Assembly (NCBI RefSeq): GCF_024166365.1 | Contig: NC_064832.1 | Location: forward strand, 39,336,249 to 39,400,248 | Length of the DNA: 64,000 bases | Direction: 5' to 3' | From: Elephas maximus indicus | Lineage: Eukaryota; Chordata; Mammalia; Proboscidea; Elephantidae | Part shown: one piece after another, positions 34,534 through 45,086 of the stretch | How the letters are laid out: every line of letters begins with the position of its first letter | How positions within the stretch are numbered: the first letter of the stretch is position 1 | Made by a program: the position numbers and the translations under genes | Notes under the pieces: generated by a model | What the model was told of the DNA's origin: nothing | Seen by the model: only the letters and a program-made list of their open reading frames with translations | The model's database searches: none

Positions 34534-34736
34534 TAATGAACCTGTTGCCCTTGAGTCAATTCCCTCTCAAGGCAACTCCATGTATTTCAGAGTTCAACTG
34601 CTCCATAGGGTTTTCTTGGTTGTGATCTTTACAGAAGCAGATTGCCAGGCCTTCTGTGCTGCTGCTGGATGGGTTTGAATCATTAACCTTTAGGTTAGTA
34701 GTTGAGCACAAACTGTTCACGTCACCCAGGGACCTC
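34534..34736 (-). repeat. AfroSINE
   Basis: Flanked by ggatattg at 34526-34533 and 34737-34744. The family middle block (ttacagaagcagattgccag) is present. Confidence 0.9.
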
Positions 34737-34769
34737 GGATATTGAAATAGTTCAGGTGAAAAATGATGA

Positions 34770-35115
34770 AGCCCCATAGTAAAGGAATTGAGAGAAAAAT
34801 TAAAGTAGCAGAGTCTTTATTGTCTGATTGGATATGGAAGTTCTACAGAGTCTTGGAGAACGCCCAGGTTTCTGTGGCGGGGGGAACCTGGATGGGTGAC
34901 GATGTCAGTTACTGAGATAGGAACACAGGAGGTGGAGATGGCAGGGGATAGTTGGACAACACGAAAGAGAGCATAGAGAGATTTATTTTTCTCATGTTGA
35001 AGTTGAGATGTGTCAGGAGTATCTAGGTAAAGTGTCCAGTAGGCTTCTGGCTGGTATGAAACTCGGGAGGCAGATCTGAGCCAAAGTAGACACTTAGAGG
35101 TAATTGCACAGAGGT
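34770..35115 (+). repeat. Unnamed ancient repeat fragment
   Basis: catgttgaagttgagatgtg and gtccagtaggcttctggctg match, loosely, the phrases at about 38660-38740 (acgttaagtttgagctacct). This is a common mammalian old repeat whose family name I cannot give with certainty. Confidence 0.4.
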
Positions 35116-35234
35116 CAGAGATGGGCCATTGTATGAATTAGGGGATGTGTAGCATGGCAATAGAAGAAGGCCAAGAGCATCACCCATTTAAGGTAGGGTT
35201 GGCAGACGCCCATATGAATGTCATGACTCCTCCC

Positions 35235-36005
35235 CATTGCCTACAGCACACATGGCTAATTGATCACTGACCTATTTTTCAAGGAGTCCAATTTCCATTG
35301 TGATTTCTTCTTTGGATTTTTTATAGGTGTGTTGCTTGGTTTCCAAATAGTTGGAGATTTTCTAGTTACCTTTTTGTTATTGCTTTTTAATTCCATTGTG
35401 TCTGAACAGCATACTTTGTTTGATTTCAGTCCTTTGAAATTTTGTAAGACTTGCTTTATGGTCTAGCCTATGATTTATGTTGGTGAATGTTTTATATGCA
35501 TTTAAAAATATGCATTCTGCCATTGTTGGGTCTAGAATTCTACAAAGGTCTATTAGGTTGAGTGGTTAATGGTGGTTTTCGAATATTCTCTTTTTTTTTT
35601 ATTGCTATATCCTTTTCTTTTTTTTTTTTTTTTTGGTCTTCTTCCACCATCAATTACTGAGAGAGGTATGTTAAAATATTTAGATATGACTGTAGATCTG
35701 TCTATTTCTACTTTTATTTCTGTCAGTTTTTGTTACATGTATTTTGAAGTTCTATTATTAGATACATATACTTTGGGGATTGTCGGGTCTTCCTGATGAA
35801 GTGACACTTTATCACTATGAAATGTTTGTATTTATCTTTGATACTACTATTCCTTGTCTTGAAGTTGCTTTGTCTGATACAAACTTTAGCCTTACTAGCT
35901 TCATTATGATTAGTATTTTATGGTATTTTTTTTCTCATTCTTTAACTCTCAGCCTATCTGTGTTGTTGTATTTAAAGTGCATCTCTTGTAAGTGAGGTAT
36001 GGTTG
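35235..36005 (-). mobile_element. Old L1M fragment, ORF2 endonuclease region
   Basis: Antisense L1M phrases throughout: tctgccattgttgggtctag, gtctattaggttgagtggtt, ttgaagttgctttgtctgat, cttgtaagtgaggtatgg. No open frame. Confidence 0.75.
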
Positions 36006-36449
36006 TATTTTTAAATGGGGTATTCAGGGTGAGCCAAATAAGCAGAGACTTATTAGAAGGCAAGAGAGTGAGCCATGTGGGTTATGCTGGTTATTTTCCA
36101 TTCGCCTCTTCAGATCCTCTGTCTACCCTTCTTCACCCTGCTCTGTCCTGGGAGGGTGGACTTAAATGGATTGCACCAATGGGCTCCTGTGCCTTCTGAC
36201 TTCTGGAAGACACTGGAAAGAATTTGGAGAGTGGAAAGAGTGAGGTTGAGGTATTTACTCCTTCCTTGCCAGGCCTCCACCATAGATTTCCTGTATTCTG
36301 CCACAAAAGATCACAGGAGGCCTTCTTAATACAGTTATTCTCTGCTTGCCTTTGTCCCTTGCCCTGAAGCAGGCCTAGGAGCTGTAATGGCTTTCTGTTA
36401 TCATTAGTCCCAGAGTACTGCACTATTGTTGGTTTTCCTAAATTCTGCC

Positions 36450-37867
36450 AAAACCTAAACCAAACTTACTGATGTCGAGTCAAATAGTGACCCTATAGGA
36501 CAGAGTAGAACTAAGTAGGGTTTCCAAGGCTGTAAACCATTTTTTTAAATTAATCATTTTAATGCGTACAATTCAATGGCGTTTAGTACAATTCACAATG
36601 TTGGGCAAGCACCGCCTCTGTCAAGTTCCAAACCATTTTCATCACCCCAGAAGAAAACCCAATACCCATTAAGCAATTGCTTCCCATCTTCTCCTACCCC
36701 AGTCCCTGGCAACCACCAATATGCTTCTGTCTCTGTGGATTTACCTATATTAGATATTTCATATAAATGGAATCATAGAATATGTGACCCTGAGTCTGGT
36801 TTCTTTCGCTTAGCGTAATGTTTTACCATGTTGTAGTGTCTATCAGAACTTCATTCCTTTTTATGACTGAATAATATTCCACTGTATGTATGGAATGTAT
36901 ACCACATTTTGTTCATCCGTACATCCGCTGAGGGACACTTGGGTGGTTTCCACCTTTTGGCTACTGTGAATAGTGCTGCTATGAACATTCTTGTACAAGT
37001 TTTTGTTTGAACACCTTTTTTAAATTCTTTAAAAAAATTTTTTTTGTTATAATATAGATGAAGATTTATAGAACAAACTAGTTTCTCATTAAACGGTACA
37101 TATATTGTTTTATGATATTGGTTAACAACCCCATGGCATGTCAGCACTCTCCCATCCCAACCTTGGGTTTCTTATTACCAGCTTTCCTCTCCTCTCCTGC
37201 CTTCTAGTCCTTGCCCCTGGGCTGGTGTGCCCCTTTAGTCTTGTTATGTTTTATGGGCCTGTCCAATCTTTGGCTGAAGGGTGAACCTCAGGAGTGACTT
37301 CATTACTGAGCTGAAAGGGTGTCCGGGGGCCATACTCTAAGCGTTTCTCCAGTCTCTGTCAGGGTAGCAAGTCTGGTCTTTATTTGAGTTAGAATTTTGT
37401 TCTACATTTTTCTTGAGCTTTGTCTGGGACCCTCTATTGTGATCCCTGTCAGAACAGTCAGTGGTGGTAGGCAGGCACCATCTGGTTGTACTGGACTCAA
37501 GTCTGATGGAGGCCGTGGTAGACATGGTCCATTAGTCCCTTAGACTAATTTTGGTCTTGTATCTTTAGCTTTATTCATTCTTCCTTGCTCCCGAAGGGGT
37601 GAGACCAGTGGAATATCCTAGATGGCTGCTCACAGGATTTTAAGACCCCAGACACTACTCACCAAAGTGGAATGTAGAACATTTTCTTTATAAATGATGT
37701 TATGGCAATTGAGCTAGATGTTTCCAGAGACCATGGTCCCCACAAGCCTGTAAATCTTTACAGAAGCAGATTGCCACACCTTTTTCTTGTGGAGTGGCTG
37801 GTGGATTTGAACTGCTTACCTTTTGGTTAGCAGCTGAGTGCTTTAACCACTACACCACCAGGGGCTC
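36450..37867 (-). repeat. AfroSINE split by a 1.2-kb L1 insertion
   Basis: 36450-36536 is the 3' half and 37748-37867 the 5' half of one minus-strand SINE. They are bounded by aaattctgcc (36440-36449) and aaactttgcc (37868-37877), which mark the SINE's own target duplication. Confidence 0.82.
36537..37747 (-). mobile_element. L1 insertion with probable 3' transduction of an L1MB fragment
   Basis: On the minus strand the insert reads: L1 3' UTR (about 37747-37047), an A/T-rich junction (about 37046-37020), then an old L1MB-like ORF2 end and 3' UTR (about 37020-36541). ctgtaaa occurs at 36530-36536 and 37741 + 7 to 37754, bracketing the whole composite in the SINE. The order fits read-through of an L1 past its own weak poly(A) site into a neighbouring old L1MB. 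Confidence 0.65.
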
Positions 37868-37910
37868 AAACTTTGCCCACATCCTTTTAAATCATTCCAT
37901 TATTATAACA

Positions 37911-38075
37911 ATAAAAACAAAAACCTGTTGCTGTCGAGTTGATTCGGACTCATAGCGGCCCAACAGGGCAGAGTAGAGCTGTCCCCAGGGTTTCCAAGGA
38001 GCACCTGGTGGATTCAAACTGCTGAACATTTGGTTAGTAGCCGTAGCTCTTAACCGCTGTGCTACCAGGGCTCCT
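37911..38075 (-). repeat. AfroSINE
   Basis: Tail aaaacctgttgctgtcgagt, box B region gattcaaactgctgaac, head cttaaccgctgtgctaccag. Near full length. Confidence 0.92.
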
Positions 38076-38140
38076 CCTTTACTATACTCTCTTCAATTAC
38101 CCAAATTGAATGTTCTACCTGTTTCTTGCTGGGACCCTGG

Positions 38141-39130
38141 TAGATAAATGAATATTTTGAGAAGAAGCATTTTAGTCAGTGGGACAATTCAGTGCAAAGG
38201 CCTGAAACGGATGTGTGTTTGGCATGTTCAAGGAACAGTGAGGAGACCAGTGTGGCTGGAATAGAATAAGTGAGGGGAAGACTGTTAGTAGAAGGTGAGG
38301 TCAGAAAGGGAGCCAGATTAGGAACAGCTTGCATTTGAACAGAAGGGTGACGTTAGTGGATTCCTGTTTAATTAGCATCTCTACGGCTGTTTGGTTGAGA
38401 ATAGACTGTAGGGGAGGAAGGGCTGAAACAGAAGATGTGCTAGGAGGTGAGAGATAACAGTAGTAGAGAATGTGGGGAGAAGTGAGATTATGTCTTAAAA
38501 GTCAGTGAGATTTTCTGATGGATCGGAGTGAGAGAGAAAAATTAAAAATGACTTCAAGCTTTTTGGTTAGAACAACTGGAAGGATGAAGTTGCCATTAGC
38601 AGAAATGAGGTATACTGCGGGGGGATTGCGTTTTGGTGGAAAGATCTGAAGTTCAGTTTTGAATACGTTAAGTTTGAGCTACCTATTAGACATTCAAATA
38701 TCTGTTGGATATCCATGCTTGGAGTTCAGAGGTCTGGGTTGGAGATATATATTTGGGAGCCAGCAGTGTATTACAAAAAACAAAACAACAAACCCATTGC
38801 TGTCAAGTCGATTCTGACTTATAGCGACCTATAGGACAGAGTAGAACCGCCTGTAAAGTTTCCGAGGAGCGTCTGGTGAATTTGAACTGCCAACCTTTTG
38901 GTTTATAGCTGAGCTCTTAACCACTGCGCAGCCAGGGCTCCAGCAGTATATTAGTTGCATTTAAAGACATAAGCCTGGGTGAACTCATCAAGGAGCAACT
39001 GCAGATACAGTAGAAAAGAGGTATAAGAACTGGGCCTCAACACTCAGTGTTAAGAAGTTGAGAGAAGAAAAAAAAACAAAGAAGTGGACTCATTGAGGAT
39101 TCACCAGTGACACAGGAGGAAGACAGAGAG
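38141..39130 (+). repeat. Unnamed ancient repeat with an AfroSINE inside
   Basis: Text such as tgtgtttggcatgttcaagg, aacagtgaggagaccagtgt, caactggaaggatgaagttg and tggagttcagaggtctgggt belongs to a common old mammalian repeat that I cannot name. The SINE at 38774-38939 interrupts it. Confidence 0.5.
38774..38939 (-). repeat. AfroSINE
   Basis: Flanked by ccagcagtgtatta (38760-38773) and ccagcagtatatta (38940-38953), a 14-bp duplication with one mismatch. Confidence 0.94.
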
Positions 39131-39842
39131 TGGTAAAACCCTTCATTGTGTAAGTCTTGATGGGAGGCAGGGCCTTGACTGCACTAGACACCCTGGCAGT
39201 CAGGCTGTGTGGGTAATAACATAGACTTGGCCAATTAAATGCCCCACCCAAGGCTGAATCATGAGGGAGTTTCGCAGAGGCTGCAGGAACAGTTTATTTA
39301 TGGCAGTGTCCAAAGTCCAATGTTGTCAATGTCAAGAACAACATAAAAAGACATAACAACAAAATATAGTGGGAGAACCTTGACTAAATTTTGAATTAAA
39401 AAAAGCAACTATATAAGACATTTTTGGGACAATTGAGTAAATTTGAATTAATCCCGGAATTACAGATAATTTTCTTGGGTATCATATTGGTCTTATGTTC
39501 ATATATGAGAATGTTCTTATTTATTATATCTTCTGATGTCTTTAAAGATGAAGAATCATAATTTCTACAATGTAAGATAAAAGTCAAGTATATATGTTTA
39601 TCTAAAGAGATAAAACAAGTGTTGCAAAATGTTAACAGATAAAAGATATGTAAGTGTTCATTGTAGTATTTTTCTAGCTTTTCTGTAGGTTTGAAAAATA
39701 TCAAAAAGTTCAGGGAAAAATACTGTCCACTGATAGTGGTGTCCTATGGTATGGATATAGTGGCGGCAGTAGCAGTATCTCAATAAGTTTTTTCTGGGCT
39801 GTGACTTTGACTTTGCTTCCTGTTGCTTTCTGGACTGTTTTT
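39131..39842. other. No recognised feature
   Basis: AT-rich intron sequence. A 102-codon minus frame at 39396-39704 has no known domain and is probably chance. Confidence 0.4.
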
Positions 39843-41199
39843 CTTTTCATTGTGCTTTAGGTGAGAGTTTACAGTACAAATTAGTTTCTCATTAAAAAAT
39901 TTATACACAAATTATTTTGTGACATTGGTTGCAAGCCCTGTGTTGTGCTAGCACTCTCCTCTGTTCCCTTTCCACCTGGGTTCCCCGTGGCCATTCATCC
40001 AGTTTTCCTGTCCCTTTCTGCTAGTCATTGCTTTTTGGCAGGTGTTGCCCGTTTGGTCTCATATATTTGATTGAACTTAAAAAGCACATTCCTAACATGT
40101 GTTCTTGTTTTTTTTATAGGCCTATCTAATCTTTTGGAAACCCTAGGGTGTGGTGGCATAGTGGTTAAGTGCTATGGCTGCTAACCAAAGGGTCGGCAGT
40201 TCGAATCCGCCGGGTGCTCCTTGGAAACTCTATGGAGCAGTTCAACTCTGTCGTATAGGGTTGCTATGAGTCGGAATCGACTCGACGGTACTGGGTTTGG
40301 TTTGGTTTGGCTTTTTGGTCTAATCTTTTTTTTTTTTTTTAGCTGAAGGGTGGACTTCAGGAGTGGTATCAGTACTGAGTTAGCAGGGTGTCTGGGGGCC
40401 ATAGTTTTGGGGGTTCCACCAGTTTTTGTCAGACCAGTAAGTCTGGTCTTTTGTGTATATGTATGTGGATTTAAATTTTGTTCTACACTTTTCTCCCGCC
40501 CTGTCCGGGACCCTCTATTGTGATCCTTGTCAGAGCCGTTGGTGGTAGTAGCTGGGCGCCATCTAGTTCTTCTGGGCTCAGGGTGGTGGAGGCTCTAGTT
40601 TATGTGGTCCATTAGATCTTTGGACTAATATTTTCCTTGTGTCTTTGGTTTTCTTCATTCTCCTTTGCTCTGGATGGGATGAGACTATTAGATATATCTT
40701 AGATGGCTGCTCGCAAGCTTTTAAGACCCCAGATGGTACTTACCAAAATAGGATGTAGAACATTCTCTTTATGAACTGTATTATGTCAATTGTCCTAGAT
40801 GTTCCCTGAGTCCATGGTCCTCAGCCCCAGCAACTCTGTCCCTCAAGGTGTTTGGATGTGTCTAGGAACCGTCTATGACTTTGCCTTGGTCAAGTTGTGC
40901 TGATTTCCGCTATATTGTATGTTGTCTTTCCCTTCACCAAAGTTAACACTTGTCTACTGTTTAGTTAGTGATTGTCCCTCCCAATCTTTCTCTTCCTTCG
41001 TAACCATCAAAGATTGTTTTTTTTCTGTGTGTAAACCTTTTCTTGGGTTTTTATAATAGTGGTCTCGTACAATATTTGCCCTTTTGTGACTGGCTTATTT
41101 TACGCAGTGTAATGCCCGCCAGTGTAATGCCATCCATGTTGTGAGATGTTTCACGGATTCATTATTATTTTTATCGTTGTGTAGTATTCCATTGTGTGC
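39843..41199 (-). mobile_element. 5'-truncated L1 with a SINE inside
   Basis: Full 3' UTR (attgtgctttaggtgagagt ... ccttcgtaaccatcaaagat) and the first bases of the ORF2 end. Flanked by ggactgtttt at 39832-39841 and ggactgcttt at 41200-41209. Confidence 0.88.
40136..40318 (+). repeat. AfroSINE in the L1 3' UTR
   Basis: Close to consensus (cggcagttcgaatccgccgg; atgagtcggaatcgactcga). Flanked by a perfect 11-bp duplication tctaatctttt at 40125-40135 and 40319-40329. Looks among the youngest SINEs here. Confidence 0.96.
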
Positions 41200-41284
41200 G
41201 GACTGCTTTTAGAATCTGGGCCTCTAAGTAACCCATGATTCCTGTGAGCTATTTCATATAGCTACTGTAACAGAGGTCCTTTAA

Positions 41285-41801
41285 CCTGCTGTAAAGGACC
41301 TCTTTAAAGTGTTGAAAAGCAAAGATGTCACCTTGAAGACTAAGGCATGCCTGACCGAGGCCATGTTATTTTCATTCACATCATACGTATGTGAAAGCTG
41401 GACAGTGAATAAGGAAGACCGAAGAATTGACGTCTTTGAATTATGGTGTTGGCAAAGAATATTGAATATACACCATGGACTGCCAAAAGAACGAACAGAT
41501 CTATTTTGGAAGAAGTACAACCAGAATACTCCTTAGAAGCACGGATGGTGAGACTGCATCTTACATACTTTGGACATGTTGTTAGGAGGGATCAGTCCTT
41601 GGAGAAGGACATCATGCTTGGTAAAGTACAGGGTCAGCGGAAAGACCCTTCATGAGGTGGATTGGTACAGTGGCTGCAGCAATGGGCTCAAGCATAACCA
41701 TGATTGTAAGGATGGCGCAGGATTGGGCAGTGTTTCGTTCTCTTGTGCGTAGGGTCGCTATGAGTCGGATCAACTCAACAGCACCTAACAACAACAACAA
41801 T
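41285..41801 (+). mobile_element. 5'-truncated RTE, 3' end
   Basis: The C-terminal coding region is readable in pieces (TEAMLFSFTSYVCESWTVNK, then WCWQRILNIHHGLPKERTD), with a frameshift at about 41530. It ends cgctatgagtcggatcaact, cagcacctaacaacaacaac. This copy shows the native RTE terminus most clearly. Confidence 0.9.
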
Positions 41802-41904
41802 TGTAGCAGAAACTCTCCAATGTCCATTTATAAAGCTGTTTTGGGATGGGGTTTCTGTACAACAGTTAAGTGAAGCAGCTCATAGTAACCGTGAATTCTT
41901 AGAG

Positions 41905-41992
41905 ACAAAATTAAATGAAATAACATAAGGTAATGTGTCTATAACAATATTTGCCACATAACCAGTACTCAATAAATACTTGCTAATCACTG
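41905..41992 (+). repeat. MIR tail (probable)
   Basis: aaatgaaataacataaggta and gtactcaataaatacttgct follow the end of MIR. Confidence 0.55.
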
Positions 41993-42718
41993 GACCACTT
42001 CAGAGGAAAATTCCTTTCATTTGTATAGTTGAACTCTAAATATACATGCATTCTGTTTTAAAAATTATACCTGTGTTTTACATAGTGTTTCTATTTTTCT
42101 CTCAAATGTTTTTATATTTTGGTTTGCAGTTTTTACTTCGCTGTTTGACATTTACAAAACTGTCCTCAGTAAACAGTGATTGCTTGCCTGCTATTTAGCT
42201 GTCTGTCTTCACCTGAAATTTTCTGTTGGCTACATACCTTGTATGTAGGCTTTAGCTTATTTTGTGGAATAAGTTGAGGCAAAAACATGCCTTTGTATAG
42301 ATAAATACTGTAGACTACCCCTTTATGAATGAAAACAAAGTTGGCACAGTGGTTTGGACACTGACTCTGGCATCATGTCAGATATTTTACCATCACCATT
42401 TTACATTTAGGAATTCCATTAGACAGAGTGAAGGGTGTCACAGTGGCAGATCTCCTGGCTCCTAAAACAAACAAAAACCGAACCCGTTGCCATCCAGTGC
42501 GATATTACTTTCTGGTAGTTTCATTTTATTATTCCTTACTGTCTGTCTCCTACATTTGAATGTGAATGAACCAAAGCACGAATTGTGCTTATATTACTCA
42601 TCACTATGTTCCCAATGCCTACTGATTTGTAGGATTCTTTTGTATATTCTGAATTATAATTTTCTGTCTGTTACTTTTATTTTAACTTTGTTTATTCTGT
42701 CTTATATACTACCACATA
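41993..42718. other. Unique sequence plus a 36-bp SINE scrap
   Basis: Only 42463-42498 (aaaaaccgaacccgttgcca) is recognisable, as the tail of a minus-strand AfroSINE. The rest shows nothing. Confidence 0.45.
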
Positions 42719-42735
42719 TAGTGGTGTTAAGTTTT

Positions 42736-44836
42736 TTTTTTTTATTAATTTTTATTGAGCTTTAAGTGAACGTTTACAAATCAGGTTAGTCTGTCACATA
42801 TAAGCTTATATACACCTTACTCCATACTCCCACTTACTCTCCCCCGATGAGTCAGCCCTTCCAGTCTCTCCTTTCGTGACAATTTGGCCAGTTTCTAACC
42901 CTCTCTACCCTCCTATCTCCCCTCCAGACAGGAGATGCCATCACAGTCTCAAGTGTCCACCAGATACAAGTAGCTCACTCTTCATCAGCATCTCTCTCCA
43001 ATCCATTGTCCAGTCCCTTCCGTGTCTGATGAGTTGTCTTCGGGAATGGTTCCTGTCTTGGGCCAACAGAAGGTTTGGGGACCATGACTGCCGGGATTCC
43101 TCTAGTCTCAGTCAGACCATTAAGTCTGGTCTTTTTATGAGAATTTGGGGTCTGCATCCCACTGTTCTTCTGCGTTCTCTGTTGTGCTGCCTGTCAGGGC
43201 AGTCATCGGTTGTGGCCGGGCACCATCTAGTTCTTCTGGTCTCAGGATGATGTAAGTCTCTGGTTCACGTGGCCCTTTCTGTCTCTTGGGCTCATAGTTA
43301 TCATGTGACCTTGGTGTTCTTCATTCTCCTTTGATCCAGGTGGGTTGAGACCAATTGATGCATCTTAGATGGCCGCTTGTTAGCATTTAAGACCCCAGAC
43401 GCCACATTTCAAAGTGGGATGCAGAATGTTTTCATAATAGAATTATTTTGCCAATTGACTTAGAAGTCCCCTTAAGCCATAGTCCCCAAACTTCTGCTCT
43501 TGCTCTGCTGACCTTTGAAGCATTCAGTTTATCCCGGAAACTTCTTTGCTTTTGGTCCAGGCCAGTTGAGCTGACCTTCCATGTATTGAGTATTGTCCTT
43601 CCGTTCACCTAAAGTAGTTCTTATCTACTAACTAATCAGTAAATAACCCTCTCCCACCCTCCCTCCCTCCCCCTTCTCATAACCACAAAAGTATGTGTTC
43701 TTCTCAGTTTATACTGTTTCTCAAGATCTTACAATAGTGGTCTTATACAATATTTGTCCTTTTGCCTCTGACTGATTTCACTCAGCATAATGCCTTCCAG
43801 GTTCCTCCATGTTATGAAATGTTTCACAGATTCGTCACTGTTCTTTATCGATGCATAGTATTCCATTGTGTGAATATACCACAATTTATTTACCCATTCA
43901 TCCGTTGATGGACACCTTGGTTGCTTCCAGCTTTTTGCTATTGTAAACAGAGCTGCAATAAACATGGGTGTGCATATATCTGTTTGTGTGAAGGCTCTTG
44001 TATCTCTAGGGTATATTCCGAGGAGTGGGATTTCTGGGTTGTATGGTAGTTCTATTTCTAACTGTTTAAGAAAACGCCAGATAGATTTCCAAAGTGGTTG
44101 TATCATTTTAGATTCCCACCAGCAGTGTATAAGAGTTCCAATCTCTCCACAGCCTCTCCAACATTTATTATTTTGTGTTTTTTTGGATTAATGCCAGCCT
44201 TGTTGGAGTGAGATGGAATCTCATCGTAGTTTTAATTTGCATTTCTCTAATGGCTAATGATCGAGAGCATTTTCTCCTGTATCTGTTAGCTGCCTGAATA
44301 TCTTCTTTAGTGAATTGCGTGTTCATATTCTTTGCCGACTTCTTGACTGGGTTGGTTGTCTTTTTGTGGTTGAATTTTGACAGAATCATGTAGATTTTAG
44401 AGATCAGGCGCTGGTCAGAGATGTCATAGCTGAAAATTCTTTCCCAGTCTGTAGGTGGTCTTTTTACTCTTTTAGTGAAGTCTTTAGATGAGCATAGGTG
44501 TTTGATTTTTAGGAGCTCCCAGTTATCGGGTTTCTCTTCGTCATTTTGGTAATGTTTTGTATTCTGTTTATGCCTTATATTAGGGCTCTTAACATTGTCC
44601 CTACTTTTTCCTCCATGATCTTTATCGTTTTAGTGTTTGTTTTTAGGTCTTTGATACACTTGGAGTTAGTTTTTGTGCATGGTGTGAGGTATGAGTCCTG
44701 TTTCATTTTTTGGCAAATGGCTATCCAGTTATGCCAGCACCATTTGTTAAAAAGACTATCTTTTCCCCAATTAACTGACACTGGACCTTTGTCAAATATC
44801 AGCTGCTCATATGTGGATGGATTTATATCTGGGTTC
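42736..44836 (-). mobile_element. 5'-truncated L1, copy A
   Basis: Poly(T), 3' UTR, then the ORF2 end (44106-43729 and 44389-44168, in two frames because of a frameshift near 44175). Flanked by tagtggtgttaagtttt (42719-42735) and tagtagtgttaagtttt (44837-44853). Its 5' truncation point (...tctgggttc|tag) is shared exactly with copy B. Confidence 0.93.
43729..44781 (-). pseudogene. L1 ORF2 C-terminal remnant, copy A
   Basis: The frame 44106-43729 reads [20 protein letters not shown] ... QRQKDKYCIRPLL, the standard end of ORF2. An upstream part reads on at 44389-44168 ([20 protein letters not shown]) and 44781-44575 ([19 protein letters not shown]). The polymerase core is absent; not functional. 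Confidence 0.9.
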
Positions 44837-44979
44837 TAGTAGTGTTAAGTTTTAATGTTATAAAATATTTTGTCTTTTCCTTTTTTTCTTATTTAAGAAG
44901 TCCTTCCTAAGGTCATCATCATGCCCTATATTTTTCTAATTATTTTATATTTATTTATTTTTTATATCGTTTTGAATTT
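44837..44979. repeat. Flank unit, first copy of a duplicated junction
   Basis: About 143 bp after L1 copy A, identical by eye to 47201-47343 after copy B (from tagtagtgttaagttttaat to atatcgttttgaattt). The two diverge right after. Confidence 0.93.
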
Positions 44980-45007
44980 TATTTATTTATTTATTTTTTC
45001 ATGGTGC

Positions 45008-45032
45008 TAATATATATATATATATATATATT
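45008..45032. repeat. (TA)n microsatellite
   Basis: About 25 bases of alternating TA. Confidence 0.95.
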
Positions 45033-45086
45033 TTGATGCTCTATATCATGGATGTATAAAGGAACTAATCTTTGTGTCTTAGTAAT

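Larger units (their letters stand above)
36060..38140 (+). repeat. Ancient repeat (family unnamed) split by SINEs
   Basis: 36060-36439, 37878-37910 and 38076-38140 read as one old element (gtgaggttgaggtatttact, ccttgccctgaagcaggcct, actttgcccacatcc, ttacccaaattgaatgttct, gctgggaccctgg). The SINEs at 36450-37867 and 37911-38075 fill the gaps. Confidence 0.55.

Noticed and set aside
22302..43250. Two similar 124-129 codon frames (22302-22691 and 42876-43250)
   Set aside because: They are antisense reads of two copies of the same L1 3' UTR.
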